Positions 1-9,662 of a stretch of DNA of 32,926 nucleotides are shown one piece after another. The DNA comes from a bacterium (lineage in GTDB: Bacteria > Krumholzibacteriota > Krumholzibacteriia > Krumholzibacteriales > WJIX01), in NCBI GenBank assembly GCA_014730075.1, contig WJIX01000272.1, positions 1 through 32,926 of the forward strand, given 5' to 3'. The first letter of the stretch is position 1; every line of letters starts with the position of its first letter. Under the pieces are notes generated by a model. It did not search any database and was not told the DNA's origin. It worked only from the letters and a program-made list of their open reading frames with translations. The translations under genes were made by a program, and so were the position numbers.

Positions 1-1182
1 CTTCCCTTCACCCGTCAGGCCAAAACGGGCCGCCAGGTCATCCCTGCCAGCAGCCCCCGAACTTCGCAGGGGAGCCAGCAGTACCTTCCTGGAATTCTTG
101 ACCGCCTTCTCCGGAAAAGCTCCCAGGTCTTTTCTCTCCATGCAGCCGAAGATAATTATATTATACTTCGGCTCCGATATCGCTCTAAGAGTGGCCATCG
201 CTCCGAGCAGGGACTGCTCATTATGCGAAACATCCATAATTATCCTCGGCCTGCCACTGAGGACCTGAAACCTGCCCGGCAGAAAAGCCCTCCTGATACC
301 TTCAGGTATGAAATCAGTATAACCGGTCCCGAAGATATCCGAAAGAGTTTCAACCGCTTTCACGGCGGTGGACAGATTCCTGAGCTGATGCTCTCCAATA
401 ATTCCCGACCCGACAGTACCGTAATCATAACTGTCAGTCCTTAAACTGAAAAGCATCTTTTCCGCGGCAAGATCCTTTAATACCGCTTCCACCTTATCGG
501 AGGCATTAATCATTGGAGCCCCGGTACTGCGGCAGTGATCCAGAGCTATCGCTGAAAGCCGGCTGCACTGCAGATTGACCACCACCGGAACCCCCTCTCT
601 GACCACACCCAGTTTCTCAGCCAGGATCTTTTCCCTGGTATCTCCAAGGTGCCGGGTATGATCGATCGATATCCCGGTAATAACCGACAGGACGGAGTTC
701 ACCAGGCGGGTTGCATCCAGCCTGCCACCCAGGCCGACTTCAAAAATAGCTATGTCCACTTTATTATCAAGAAAATACCGGACTGCCGCGGCAGTTATCC
801 CCTCAAAGAAGGTAAAGGGATAATCGGCATGAATCTTCCTCAGCTCTCCAAGGTAATTGTCTAGGACCTGAGAAGCTATCTCCCTGCCATCTATCTGGAC
901 TCTCTCATTTATCCTGAATAGATGGGGTGAAAAGAATGTTCCCGTTTTCAGGCCTGCAGTCCTGAGGATAGATGATATAAATGCTGAGACCGACCCTTTT
1001 CCGTTGGTGCCGGCAACCAGAAGGGCCGGGAACTTCTCCTGGGGGTTGCCGAAATGATCGAGGACAGCCGTGATGTTCTCAAGGCCCAGTTTCATGCTGG
1101 CAGGCCTGAGGGAATAGAGAAACTCAATATTTGAAAAGGGGGCGCCCTTACCAGATGAGCGAGAGTGATTTGCTGCTATCAT
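1..1182 (-). CDS. folC: Bifunctional folylpolyglutamate synthase/dihydrofolate synthase, C-terminus truncated at window edge
   Basis: Open minus frame running off the left edge, so absent from the ORF track. Translates as MIAANHSRSSGKGAPFSNIEFLYSLRPASMKLGLENITAVLDHFGNPQEKFPALLVAGTNGKGSVSAFISSILRTAGLKTGTFFSPHL...; Mur-ligase GTNGKGSV P-loop and FolC N-terminal motif. Start ATG 1182-1180 overlaps the ancestral accD 3' end; ATG near 1096 is an alternative. Confidence 0.9.
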   Translation of the reverse strand, partial: MIAANHSRSSGKGAPFSNIEFLYSLRPASMKLGLENITAVLDHFGNPQEKFPALLVAGTNGKGSVSAFISSILRTAGLKTGTFFSPHLFRINERVQIDGREIASQVLDNYLGELRKIHADYPFTFFEGITAAAVRYFLDNKVDIAIFEVGLGGRLDATRLVNSVLSVITGISIDHTRHLGDTREKILAEKLGVVREGVPVVVNLQCSRLSAIALDHCRSTGAPMINASDKVEAVLKDLAAEKMLFSLRTDSYDYGTVGSGIIGEHQLRNLSTAVKAVETLSDIFGTGYTDFIPEGIRRAFLPGRFQVLSGRPRIIMDVSHNEQSLLGAMATLRAISEPKYNIIIFGCMERKDLGAFPEKAVKNSRKVLLAPLRSSGAAGRDDLAARFGLTGEGK

Positions 1183-2053
1183 TCACGTTCTCTTCCTTAT
1201 CGCTGCCGGTTTTTCCCCTGATGAAACTCTCGATAATAAATCCGGTGGTCCGCTTCATTTCTCCCCTGGATACAATCATGTCAATCATGCCATGTTCCAG
1301 AAGAAACTCTTAACGCTGAAAACCCTCGGGAAGCTCTTCCCCGACTGTTTCCTTTATGACCCGGGGGCCGGCGAACCCGATCAGTGCCCTCGGCTCGGCG
1401 ATAATAATATCACCCTGGAATGCAAAAGATGCGGCAACACCGCCGGTTGTAGGATTGGTAAGAATTGAAATAAAGGGAAGCTTTGATTTCTCCAGCAGGT
1501 TCACCGCCGCGGAAGTCTTGGCCATCTGCATCAGCGAAAGGATCGATTCCTGCATCCTGGCCCCTCCAGAAGCAGAAACCATCAGAAACGGTATTCTCTG
1601 CTCTATGGCTTTCCTTGCAATTCTGGCAATCTTCTCTCCAACCACCGACCCCATACTTCCGCCCAGAAAGGAAAAATCCATTATTGCCAGGGCTACCCTG
1701 TTACCATCCAATTCCGCGGTTCCGGTCAGTACCGCCGATTTGCGGCTGGTCTTTTTCTGGGCATTCTTTATCCTGCCGGGGTATTTTTTGCTGTCCTTGA
1801 ATTTAAGCGGGTCGGAAGAGCTCAGATCGGGGTCCGATTCCTCGAAACTGCCCCGGTCGAACAGAATCTCCAGATATCTGTCCGGTGATATGCGGAAGTG
1901 GTTGCCGCAGTTGGAGCATACCGAAAGATTCTTCTGAAGGTTCTCACTGTAGACGATCTCACCACAGGAAGGGCACTTTTTCCATAACCCCTCCGGGATG
2001 CTCTTCCTCCTCCAGGTCCTGATACCTTTCCTAGCCCTTTTCAACCAGTTCAT
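1148..2053 (-). pseudogene. accD: Acetyl-CoA carboxylase carboxyltransferase subunit beta; intact 247-aa ORF 1310-2053, then in-frame TAA, then 53 more homologous codons to TAA at 1150-1148
   Basis: Zn ribbon CPSCGEIVYSENLQKNLSVCSNCGNHFRIS; carboxyltransferase core. After GFQR the TAA (1312-1310) is followed in the same frame by EFLLEHGMIDMIVSRGEMKRTTGFIIESFIRGKTGSDKEENVNDSSKSLSLIW*, the expected AccD C-terminus. Could be a functional truncation, pseudogene or sequence error. Confidence 0.85.
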
Positions 2054-2247
2054 ACCATCCCTCTAATCAGTATAATAAGGGGTTAAAAAATCCCCTGGCC
2101 CTGTCTAACCGGAACAATTCCCATGCGGCCGGGTGCATCATCTCGGCAGTCCTGCTTCCTAATGGTAATTTAACATCAGGGCGGCACCTCTAACAAACCT
2201 TTTTTATATTTTTATCACCGACCCTAGCGGGAAACCTCTTCCGGACC

Positions 2248-3018
2248 CTAACTCATATGGCCTATCAGGCCGGCCAGAGCTGACCTGGCTGCCCTGCACC
2301 TGTCTATCACTCCCCGGTGACCTGATCCGTCGGAAGATATATTGGGTGTGTAATTCGTAAGACAGCTGATAACTGCCACTTCCATACCGAACTCCCCTGC
2401 TGCTTCCAGCTCCGGGTACACCGACATGGTTACCGCATCCGCTCCGATAACCCTACCCGCCCTTGCTTCAGCGGGGGTTTCGTAGCAGGGGCCGGAATTC
2501 CAGAGCAGCACACCGGGAAACAGATTCATCCCCGCCCTGGCGGCAGAGCGAACTACCAGGTCTCGAAAACCGGCCGAAATATAATTCCCCCTTCCAAAGC
2601 GGTAACCGCACTCCCGGCCGCCCTGCCAGGCGCGCCTTCTGAAGGGGAAGGATGCCACGGAAGCCGGAGCCAGCCAGCTTCCCAGTGGAATATCAGGCCG
2701 GAGGCATCCGGCCGCGTTAGTTATCAGGACTCTTCTGCACCCCAGCCGGGCTGCCGCCCTTACTGTCCCGCCGGCCCTGTAAAAACCAATCCCCTCGTAA
2801 AGGTGGGCTCTGCCCATGAACAGGATTATCCCGGAACCTTCCCCCCTCCCGAAGAGTGCAACAGTGCCAGGGTGGCCCTCCACTGTGGGAACCGAGAGAT
2901 CTTCCAACTCTTCATATCCTGCTATTCTCTCCAGTGGGAAGGATCCTCCTTCAAGGGAAAGGCCGGATCCCAGTATAACAGCTGTATCAGCTTTGATATC
3001 CCCTGCGCTCCCTATCAA
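2248..3018 (-). CDS. Purine nucleoside phosphorylase (PNP/MTAP family)
   Basis: VILGSGL near N-terminus, VEGHPG, GRAHLYEG, NAAGCL, GPCYETPAEAR, TNYTPN motifs. Confidence 0.88.
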   Translation of the reverse strand: MIGSAGDIKADTAVILGSGLSLEGGSFPLERIAGYEELEDLSVPTVEGHPGTVALFGRGEGSGIILFMGRAHLYEGIGFYRAGGTVRAAARLGCRRVLITNAAGCLRPDIPLGSWLAPASVASFPFRRRAWQGGRECGYRFGRGNYISAGFRDLVVRSAARAGMNLFPGVLLWNSGPCYETPAEARAGRVIGADAVTMSVYPELEAAGEFGMEVAVISCLTNYTPNISSDGSGHRGVIDRCRAARSALAGLIGHMS

Positions 3019-3027
3019 TACTTCACC

Positions 3028-3483
3028 TCAAATCAGGGAAAGCTCAAGAAGGAGTGCGTCCTCCCCATTCTCCTGATAGTACCCTTCTATTATGCCCCTT
3101 ATCCTGAATCCCTTCCCCACGTAGAAATCCCTGGCCTTTAAATTGCTCGCTCTAACCTCCAGGTAGAGACGGACGCATTCTCTCTCTCTGGACCGTCTTA
3201 TTATCTCATCCACCAGCTTTCCGGCTACCCCGCGCCTCCTGTACTCCGAAGAAACCGCTATATTGAGAATATGTGAATCTTCACCTTCAAACCAGACCAC
3301 CGAATATCCCGTCACCGCATTCCCACTGTGGGCTACCAGTACGGCTGCAATGCTTCTGAGCTGGAGCTGATTCATGAACATCCGCTCCGACCAGGGAAAC
3401 TCGAAACTGGAGGCTTCGATATCCAGAATATCCTGGATATCTCCGGGAACTGCATCCCGTACCTTTATCTCCATACTGGTCAC
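3028..3483 (-). CDS. rimI: Ribosomal protein S18-alanine N-acetyltransferase (GNAT)
   Basis: GNAT motif EYRRRGVAGKLVDEIIRRS, LEVRASNLKARDFYVGKGFRIRGI; next to tsaB. Confidence 0.88.
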   Translation of the reverse strand: MTSMEIKVRDAVPGDIQDILDIEASSFEFPWSERMFMNQLQLRSIAAVLVAHSGNAVTGYSVVWFEGEDSHILNIAVSSEYRRRGVAGKLVDEIIRRSRERECVRLYLEVRASNLKARDFYVGKGFRIRGIIEGYYQENGEDALLLELSLI

Positions 3484-4193
3484 CCTCTCTTATCCATCAG
3501 TTTAACTGAAGGCCTGGCATCAGGGGGCCTGATATAGAGAGGCTCCAGCCCCGCCAGCTGTTCGAAATCGACCGGCCTGCTTCCGTCAGTGAGAGCTGCC
3601 ATCAGTGACGCTGAAGGGTAGGTCCTGTTTATATCCGCGAATATGATACCCCGGCTACTGAATATTTCCCTGTAACGGCAGGCCCCGGTACCGCATGCAA
3701 TCACTTTTCTGCTGCCGCACCGGCTGGAAACAATACCACTTATCTCTGCCGGTTTGACCGCGCCCGGAGCCACGATCTCTTCCGGCATTCCTGAGCCGGT
3801 ACTGTACAGTGCGAAATATACCTCATTCCTTCTTGCATCTATAATTGAAGCTACCGGCAGCTGGCAGTATGGGAAAGCGGAAGCCAGAAGTTCCAGGCTG
3901 GAGACCGTGTACACCGGCTTCTGACGTACCGAAGCAAAAGCCTTGATGGTGGAGAGGCCGATCCTCAGGCCGGTAAAACTACCCGGTCCTATTACCACGG
4001 CAAAGCTCTCAATCTCGCTCAACTCAACCCCGGCCATCCGCAGGGAAGAATCCACCGCGGGAAGAAGGGTGGCAGAATGGGTATCGCTGGCGTCGAAGAA
4101 TACCCCGGACAGAAGCCCCGAATGATCCGAGACAGCTACGCTGCCCCTCAAGTGCGAACTGTCCAGTGAGATCTGCAGGGACCTATTCTTCAT
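3480..4193 (-). CDS. tsaB: tRNA threonylcarbamoyladenosine biosynthesis protein TsaB
   Basis: GPGSFTGLRIGLSTIKAFA, IDARRNEVYFALY; rimI-tsaB-tsaE cluster. Confidence 0.9.
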   Translation of the reverse strand: MKNRSLQISLDSSHLRGSVAVSDHSGLLSGVFFDASDTHSATLLPAVDSSLRMAGVELSEIESFAVVIGPGSFTGLRIGLSTIKAFASVRQKPVYTVSSLELLASAFPYCQLPVASIIDARRNEVYFALYSTGSGMPEEIVAPGAVKPAEISGIVSSRCGSRKVIACGTGACRYREIFSSRGIIFADINRTYPSASLMAALTDGSRPVDFEQLAGLEPLYIRPPDARPSVKLMDKRG

Positions 4194-4677
4194 GCCGGGC
4201 CTCCTTCAGGGAAGAAATAAAATTCACGGGGGCGGTGAACCTGATATCCCTGATATTATCACTCCTGATATCTATCTCTACCTTTAAATCAAAATCAAAG
4301 CTCTCTTCCGGCAGCCTGTCTCCCCATTCCACCAGTACTATATTCCTGCCATCCGCGGCGTCGAAGAGCCCGATATCGTATACTTCACCAAGCTCTTCCA
4401 GACGATAGAGATCGAAATGAAAAACCGTTAAATCTCCCCGGTACTCTTCTGCCAGAATAAAACTGGGGCTCAGCACTTCGCTGCTTATACCCAGCCCGGA
4501 ACATACCCCCTTGATGAAATATGTCTTGCCCGAACCGAGCCCTCCCTGCAGAGAAACTGTGGTACCGGCTGGAATAATAGCACCGAAAACCCTGCCCAGT
4601 GACATGGTTTCCCGGGAGGAGCCGGTTACGGTTTTCCATTGGGCGGGCATTCCTCTGAATTCATTTAATCTCTTCAT
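4183..4677 (-). CDS. tsaE: tRNA threonylcarbamoyladenosine biosynthesis ATPase TsaE
   Basis: Walker A GGLGSGKT, SPSFILAEEY, HFDLYRLE, VEWGDRLP. Confidence 0.9.
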   Translation of the reverse strand: MKRLNEFRGMPAQWKTVTGSSRETMSLGRVFGAIIPAGTTVSLQGGLGSGKTYFIKGVCSGLGISSEVLSPSFILAEEYRGDLTVFHFDLYRLEELGEVYDIGLFDAADGRNIVLVEWGDRLPEESFDFDLKVEIDIRSDNIRDIRFTAPVNFISSLKEARHEE

Positions 4678-4725
4678 TTTATACAGATCCCCCCTGGCAC
4701 CATGCTGCCGGAAATGAATTTTCCA

Positions 4726-6285
4726 TCATGCTTTTGGTTCCAGTGTTATGCAGGGAACGATCATCTCCTCCAGGGATATCCCCCCATGCTGGAAGGTGTT
4801 TCTGTACTGCCTCTCATACTTGTGGTAATTGGTTGGATATACGAAATAGTAGTTCGATTTAGCGAATATGTAATTCTTGGTGGGGCTCTCAGCCGGAAGC
4901 TTTATGCTCCTCGGATTCTCCACCCTGTAGGTGTACTTCCTGTCGCAGCTGATATTTTCACCGAATTTATACCGCAGATTGGTGGATGTCTCCCGGTTGG
5001 CCTTTACCATGGTGGCCTTTTTGCAGAGGATCGACCCGTGATCGGTAGTTACGATCACAGTCCCGCCCTGGAGACTGATTCTCTTCAGAATATCGTAGAG
5101 TGCCGAATGGATGAACCAGGAACGCATCAGGGAACGGAAGGCGCTCTCATCGGGAGCAATCTCCTGGAGAAGCCTGATATGGCTTCTGCCGTGGGAGAGC
5201 ATGTCCAGAAAATTAACCACTATCGCGATAAGGTCCAGGGACTTGTAGGAGCCTATCTCATCACTTATCCTGGCTGTGTCCTCATTACTGTATATCTTTA
5301 TATACTTTGATTTTATCTTATCGAACCCCTTGGCCCTGAGCTGTTCGTTCATCAATTCCATCTCGAAGCGGTTCTTGCCCGAACCGTCATCGTCAGCCCT
5401 CTCCAGCCAGTACTGCGGGTACTGCTGCTTTATTCCTATCGGGAAAAGCCCTGAGAATATGGCATTTCTGGAATAGGGAGTTGCCGAGGGAAGGATCGAA
5501 TAGATCAGGTCCCTGTCTATGGCGTAGTGGTCGGCCAGAAGATCCTCGATCATAAGCCACTGATCGTATCTCATGCAGTCTATAATCAGGAGATAAACCT
5601 GTTTGCCCTCAGATAGTGCCGGGAGAGCGAATCTGTCGAACACGTCCTTGGTCATTACCGGACGATTATCTGAGTTCATCCACTCAGAATAGTTTTCTTC
5701 CACGAAAGCGGAGAATTTCTCATTGCTTCGCTCCCTCAGGTCACTGTGAATCTGCTCCAGCCCCGTTTTACTCAGGCTGTCCAGCTCCAGGTCCCACCGG
5801 CAGAGGTTATGGTGAATCTCCTTCCACTGCTCGGTGGTTAGATCGGCCTCCACCATTTCATCCACTTTCCGGAATTCCTCCAGATACCCCCGGCTGAGGG
5901 TATCCTTCTGAATCCTGGAGGATTGCAGTATCTTCTTAGCCGCCAGATATGCCTGCAGGGGATTAATCGGCTTTATAAGGTAGTCGTCTATCTTCAGCCC
6001 GATCGCCTGGTCCATAATCCCTTCCTCTTCGTTCTTGGTTATCATGATAACCGGAAGGTTCATATTTATCGCCTTTATCTCCTGCAGGGTCTGTATTCCA
6101 TCCTTTCCCGGCATATTCTCATCCAGGAAGACCAGGTCGTAATTATTCCTTTTTATCTCCTCTACACCCTCCTCCCCGCTGGAAACTCCCTTTACCCCGT
6201 ACCCCTTCTCCTCCAGAAATATAATATGCGAACGCAGAAGTTCTATTTCATCGTCAACCCACAGAATAGAATTATTGATGTTCAA
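4726..6285 (-). CDS. porX: PorX-like response regulator with PglZ/alkaline-phosphatase-superfamily effector domain
   Basis: N-terminal receiver (ILWVDDEIELL...LVFLDENMPGKDGIQTL...PVIMITKNEE...YLIKPI) fused to PglZ-type domain (LLIIDCMRYDQWLMIEDLL, ILPSATPYSRNAIFSGLFP, VTTDHGS). Confidence 0.85.
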   Translation of the reverse strand: MNINNSILWVDDEIELLRSHIIFLEEKGYGVKGVSSGEEGVEEIKRNNYDLVFLDENMPGKDGIQTLQEIKAINMNLPVIMITKNEEEGIMDQAIGLKIDDYLIKPINPLQAYLAAKKILQSSRIQKDTLSRGYLEEFRKVDEMVEADLTTEQWKEIHHNLCRWDLELDSLSKTGLEQIHSDLRERSNEKFSAFVEENYSEWMNSDNRPVMTKDVFDRFALPALSEGKQVYLLIIDCMRYDQWLMIEDLLADHYAIDRDLIYSILPSATPYSRNAIFSGLFPIGIKQQYPQYWLERADDDGSGKNRFEMELMNEQLRAKGFDKIKSKYIKIYSNEDTARISDEIGSYKSLDLIAIVVNFLDMLSHGRSHIRLLQEIAPDESAFRSLMRSWFIHSALYDILKRISLQGGTVIVTTDHGSILCKKATMVKANRETSTNLRYKFGENISCDRKYTYRVENPRSIKLPAESPTKNYIFAKSNYYFVYPTNYHKYERQYRNTFQHGGISLEEMIVPCITLEPKA

Positions 6286-6298
6286 AACAGTGCTCCTT

Positions 6299-7546
6299 CT
6301 AATGAACGGGGAATTTCAGCAGAAATGTAGTCCCCCTGCCCAATTCCGAATCAGCCAGGGAAATGGATCCTTTATGAATCTCCTCCACGATTCTCTTGAC
6401 CAGTGCCAGGCCCAGCCCCCATCCTCTTCTCTTGGTGGTAATACCTGGAGAAAAAATCCTGTTACGAAGGGCCGGAGGGATCCCGCTTCCTGTATCGCTG
6501 ACCTGTATCTCGATACTCCTGTTCCTCTCATTCAACCTGCCGGTAATCTCGATCCTTCCCTCTCCCCCACTGATGGCATCCAAAGAATTCTTGATCAGGT
6601 TCTCGAATACCCAGCCGATCAGGTCCGCGCTGCACCGGATCTCCGGGAGTTCTTCAAGCTTAACCGTAATAATAGAATTAATGCTCAGGGCCGGCCTTCT
6701 GCGCTTGAAATACTCAACCGTCCGTAATATTATCTCTCCGATATCCTGATATTCCATCCTGGGCGCCGATCCTATCTTGCTGAACCTTGAGGATATTCTG
6801 CTCAATCTCTCCACATCCAGTTCAGCCTCCCGGACCGATGAATCTATCTTTTCTCTGGCTATCTGATCTTTTCTCAGCTCTCCCTTGATAATTTCAAGCC
6901 AACCCATGAGTGAAGATATGGGAGTTCCCAGCTGATGAGCGGTTTCCTTGGACATCCCCACCCAGATCGATCTCTGTTCGCTCTTCTTGAGGATCTGAAA
7001 ACCGATGAATCCGAACAGCGCGAATATCAGAAAGACACCCAGTTGTACATACGGAGCTATCTTTAGTTCCCTGGCCAGGCCGGAAAGTCCGTAATGAATC
7101 ATCAGTTTCTGGCCGTTGGTTCTTACCGGTATCGGTTTATTGATTGCGTCAAAGCTCCTGACCTTTTCCAGAACCTGCTCCAGGAGAGGATCGTCCGGGC
7201 TTTCAGGGTCAAAATCAAGAAGTCTCGAATATTCCGAGTCCTCCATCTGAGGGATCCCGATCTCGTTCCATATCATCGGCCTCCCCCCAGCGTCAGTAAT
7301 CACCAGCGGCAGAATCATCGCTTCACGGATCTCCCTGACAAACTGCCTGCTCCCCGAGTTTTCCACCCTGCTCAGGGCCAGAGCGGTAAAACGGGAAAAG
7401 AGGTTTGTGGTGTTCTCGGCCTGTTTTTTCATGCGGCTTATCAGGGTGTTATTGTAATAAAGCATGGAGACGGCCAGGATAATTCCTCCCACGATGAAAT
7501 AGACTCTGATCAGGAAGGGAAGATTTCTTGAAAGACGTATCTTCAT
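6299..7546 (-). CDS. Sensor histidine kinase, PorY-like
   Basis: ORF track start 7648 lies inside serS; ATG at 7546 (MKIRLSRNLPFLIRVYFIVGG) is preferred. Two TM segments, HisKA box GMSKETAHQLGTPISSLMGWLEIIK, N/G1/G2 boxes (ENLIKNSLDAI, VSDTGSGIP, GWGLGLALVKRI). Confidence 0.85.
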   Translation of the reverse strand: MKIRLSRNLPFLIRVYFIVGGIILAVSMLYYNNTLISRMKKQAENTTNLFSRFTALALSRVENSGSRQFVREIREAMILPLVITDAGGRPMIWNEIGIPQMEDSEYSRLLDFDPESPDDPLLEQVLEKVRSFDAINKPIPVRTNGQKLMIHYGLSGLARELKIAPYVQLGVFLIFALFGFIGFQILKKSEQRSIWVGMSKETAHQLGTPISSLMGWLEIIKGELRKDQIAREKIDSSVREAELDVERLSRISSRFSKIGSAPRMEYQDIGEIILRTVEYFKRRRPALSINSIITVKLEELPEIRCSADLIGWVFENLIKNSLDAISGGEGRIEITGRLNERNRSIEIQVSDTGSGIPPALRNRIFSPGITTKRRGWGLGLALVKRIVEEIHKGSISLADSELGRGTTFLLKFPVH

Positions 7547-7547
7547 A

Positions 7548-8819
7548 TTACCCCCCCAGGAATTCTCTGCCGCCCATATAACCGGCCAGGGGGGGAGGTA
7601 CCCTGACCTTTCCCGTTGGTGTCTGAAAAAGCTCCAGAATGGTCGCAATTATTCTGGGAAGCGCGAGGCCTGATCCATTCAGGGTATGTACGAACCGGGA
7701 GGAACCGTCCTTATCTTCCCGGTATTTGATCCTTGCCCTTCTGGCCTGAAAATCCTCGAAGTTACTGCATGAGGAAACCTCAAGCCACTTGCCGGTAGCG
7801 GGGGCGTATGTTTCTATATCATAGCACTTTGCGGCCGAGAAACTTAGGTCCCCGGTGCAGAGTTCAATCACCCGGTAAGGGATATCCAGCTGCTCCAGTA
7901 TATAAAGGGCATCCTGCAGGAGAAGCTCCAGCTGCTGGTATGACTCCTCCGGCCGGACCACTCTTACCATCTCAACCTTGTCAAACTGATGAACCCGGAT
8001 CAGGCCCCTGGTATCCTTGCCATAGCTCCCCGCCTCCCTCCTGAAACAGGGGCTGTAGGCAACCATCCTGACCGGGAGATCACTGCCTGAAACTGTGCTC
8101 TCCCGGAGAAGATTGGTAACCGGAACTTCAGCGGTGGGAATGCAGAACAGGTCATCCCTGCCGCAGTGGTACATGTCATCAGCCATCTTGGGAAGCTGTC
8201 CGGTGCCGATCATCGAATCCCTGCTTACCAGGTATGGTACCGCCACCTCTTCATGCCCCCGGCTCCTGTGGGTATCCAGCATGTAATTTACCAGGGCCCT
8301 GGATAGAAGGGCACCGTCACCGCGCAGAACAACAAATCCGCTCCCGCTTACCGCGGCACCCGCTTCCAGGTCGAGCACCCCCAGTTTCTCTCCTATTTCC
8401 CAGTGAGGAAGTATGGGAAGGTCGTTTCTGAACGGATCTCCCCATTCCCTGACCACCGGGTTATCCTTATCGCAGGTTCCAGGGGGCGCGCTCTGGTGGG
8501 GTATATTAGGGATGGTCAGCTCGAGGGCAATCAGTTCTTCCTCAATATCCTTCAACTGATCCTCATACTCTTTTATGGTGGATGAGGTCTCCTTCATCTC
8601 CTCTATAAGTTCCGAAGCATCCTTCCCTTCCCGCATCAGCTGTGATATCTCCCTGGAAGCAACATTCTTGCGGTGCTTGAGCGATTCCACTTCCTGCAGA
8701 AGCTCCCGGCGCCGGCTGTCCACCTCCAGAAAATGGTCCAGGTCAAAATCGCTTCCCTTGTTCCTGATCCCCTCCCTTACCTTTTCGGGGTCATTCCTGA
8801 TCAGTTTCCTGTCAAGCAT
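7548..8819 (-). CDS. serS: Seryl-tRNA synthetase
   Basis: N-terminal coiled coil MLDRKLIRNDPEKVREGIRNKG; class II motifs SPCFRREAGSYGKDTRGLIRVHQFDKVEM; C-terminal LNGSGLALPRIIATILE. Confidence 0.97.
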   Translation of the reverse strand: MLDRKLIRNDPEKVREGIRNKGSDFDLDHFLEVDSRRRELLQEVESLKHRKNVASREISQLMREGKDASELIEEMKETSSTIKEYEDQLKDIEEELIALELTIPNIPHQSAPPGTCDKDNPVVREWGDPFRNDLPILPHWEIGEKLGVLDLEAGAAVSGSGFVVLRGDGALLSRALVNYMLDTHRSRGHEEVAVPYLVSRDSMIGTGQLPKMADDMYHCGRDDLFCIPTAEVPVTNLLRESTVSGSDLPVRMVAYSPCFRREAGSYGKDTRGLIRVHQFDKVEMVRVVRPEESYQQLELLLQDALYILEQLDIPYRVIELCTGDLSFSAAKCYDIETYAPATGKWLEVSSCSNFEDFQARRARIKYREDKDGSSRFVHTLNGSGLALPRIIATILELFQTPTGKVRVPPPLAGYMGGREFLGG

Positions 8820-8852
8820 ATAACTCTTACTCCATTCATATCTTATAGCTAA

Positions 8853-9662
8853 TTAACTCCCGGCCCCGGTTCCGGCGGAAGAGATCTGCTCTACCAGCTG
8901 CCTCACTATATTATTTCCATCCTCCGTATTTCCCGAAACGGTGCGCTCTATCCTGTCTGAGCCATCAGGGCTGACCACTACCGCGCTGAAATCAAGGGCA
9001 AACCCCGAGATGCTGCAGAGCGCTCCCACGCACCTGTCCCCTCGGGAGATCTCCCCGGCGAATTCCCTCTCCAGGGAGACAGCCAGGTAAGCATTATGAT
9101 TATTCAGTTTAGCGGCCAGTTCGCCGGTCCTACTGTCAACCGACCTGGTGACCATGGCCAGTCCGCCCTGCCCTGGAGGAGGCATGCAAACCGAAGAGTT
9201 GAAAACCTCAACCACCTTGCCCTGCTGGTTAAGGGTCTCCACTACAAAGGCGGGCAATACGAATCCCCCGCACTTCTCTTCCAGCATCCTCTGGTAACAT
9301 AGCGAGAAATCCCTGTCGCAATCGACATAACTGAAGGCGGGATGGTGGTAGATCAGCTGGCCCTTGATCACCGGGCTGAACACCTCAATCGGCATCTCCC
9401 CGGGGTAATCCTCGAAGATTGAAGCTGATTCGGATATAAAGACGTTGAAGGGGTTTGCCCGGTCAAGGATCGCCGATATCCTGAAATCCCGGCTGAGCGG
9501 AAGGGGTACAAGAGAGGCGTCGCAGATCAGGATATCCAGGTCCTCGGACTCCAGCATATCGAAATATAAATTCAGGCCGGAACCGTTATCTCCCCATCCC
9601 TTTTCATTCTTAATCTCCTCATAGGTCACGCCGGGGGTAACCTCTCTGATTGAAGAGACCAC
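8853..9662 (-). CDS. Hydroxymethylbilane synthase (HemC)-fold homolog lacking catalytic residues; coding frame extends upstream to about 9725
   Basis: PPPGQGGLAMVTRSVDSRTGELAAKLNNHNAYLAVSLEREF matches the HemC P..GQG....R..DSRT.EL...LN.H....V..ER pattern; N-terminal part DILICDASLVPLPL..FRISAILDRANPFNVFIS matches DIAVHSMKDVP...REDPRDAFVS. Confidence 0.75.
   Translation of the reverse strand: MVSSIREVTPGVTYEEIKNEKGWGDNGSGLNLYFDMLESEDLDILICDASLVPLPLSRDFRISAILDRANPFNVFISESASIFEDYPGEMPIEVFSPVIKGQLIYHHPAFSYVDCDRDFSLCYQRMLEEKCGGFVLPAFVVETLNQQGKVVEVFNSSVCMPPPGQGGLAMVTRSVDSRTGELAAKLNNHNAYLAVSLEREFAGEISRGDRCVGALCSISGFALDFSAVVVSPDGSDRIERTVSGNTEDGNNIVRQLVEQISSAGTGAGS

Noticed and set aside
1310-1312. 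Genetic-code reassignment of TAA
   Set aside because: TAA acts as an ordinary terminator for other genes here (e.g. the solute-binding protein), and no other conserved gene shows internal TAA.
1356-1937. Plus-strand 193-aa ORF antisense to accD
   Set aside because: Opposite to a clearly recognisable AccD; composition reflects antisense of a conserved gene with no family motifs.
4702-5310. Plus-strand 202-aa ORF antisense to porX-like gene
   Set aside because: Antisense shadow ORF; no recognisable motifs.
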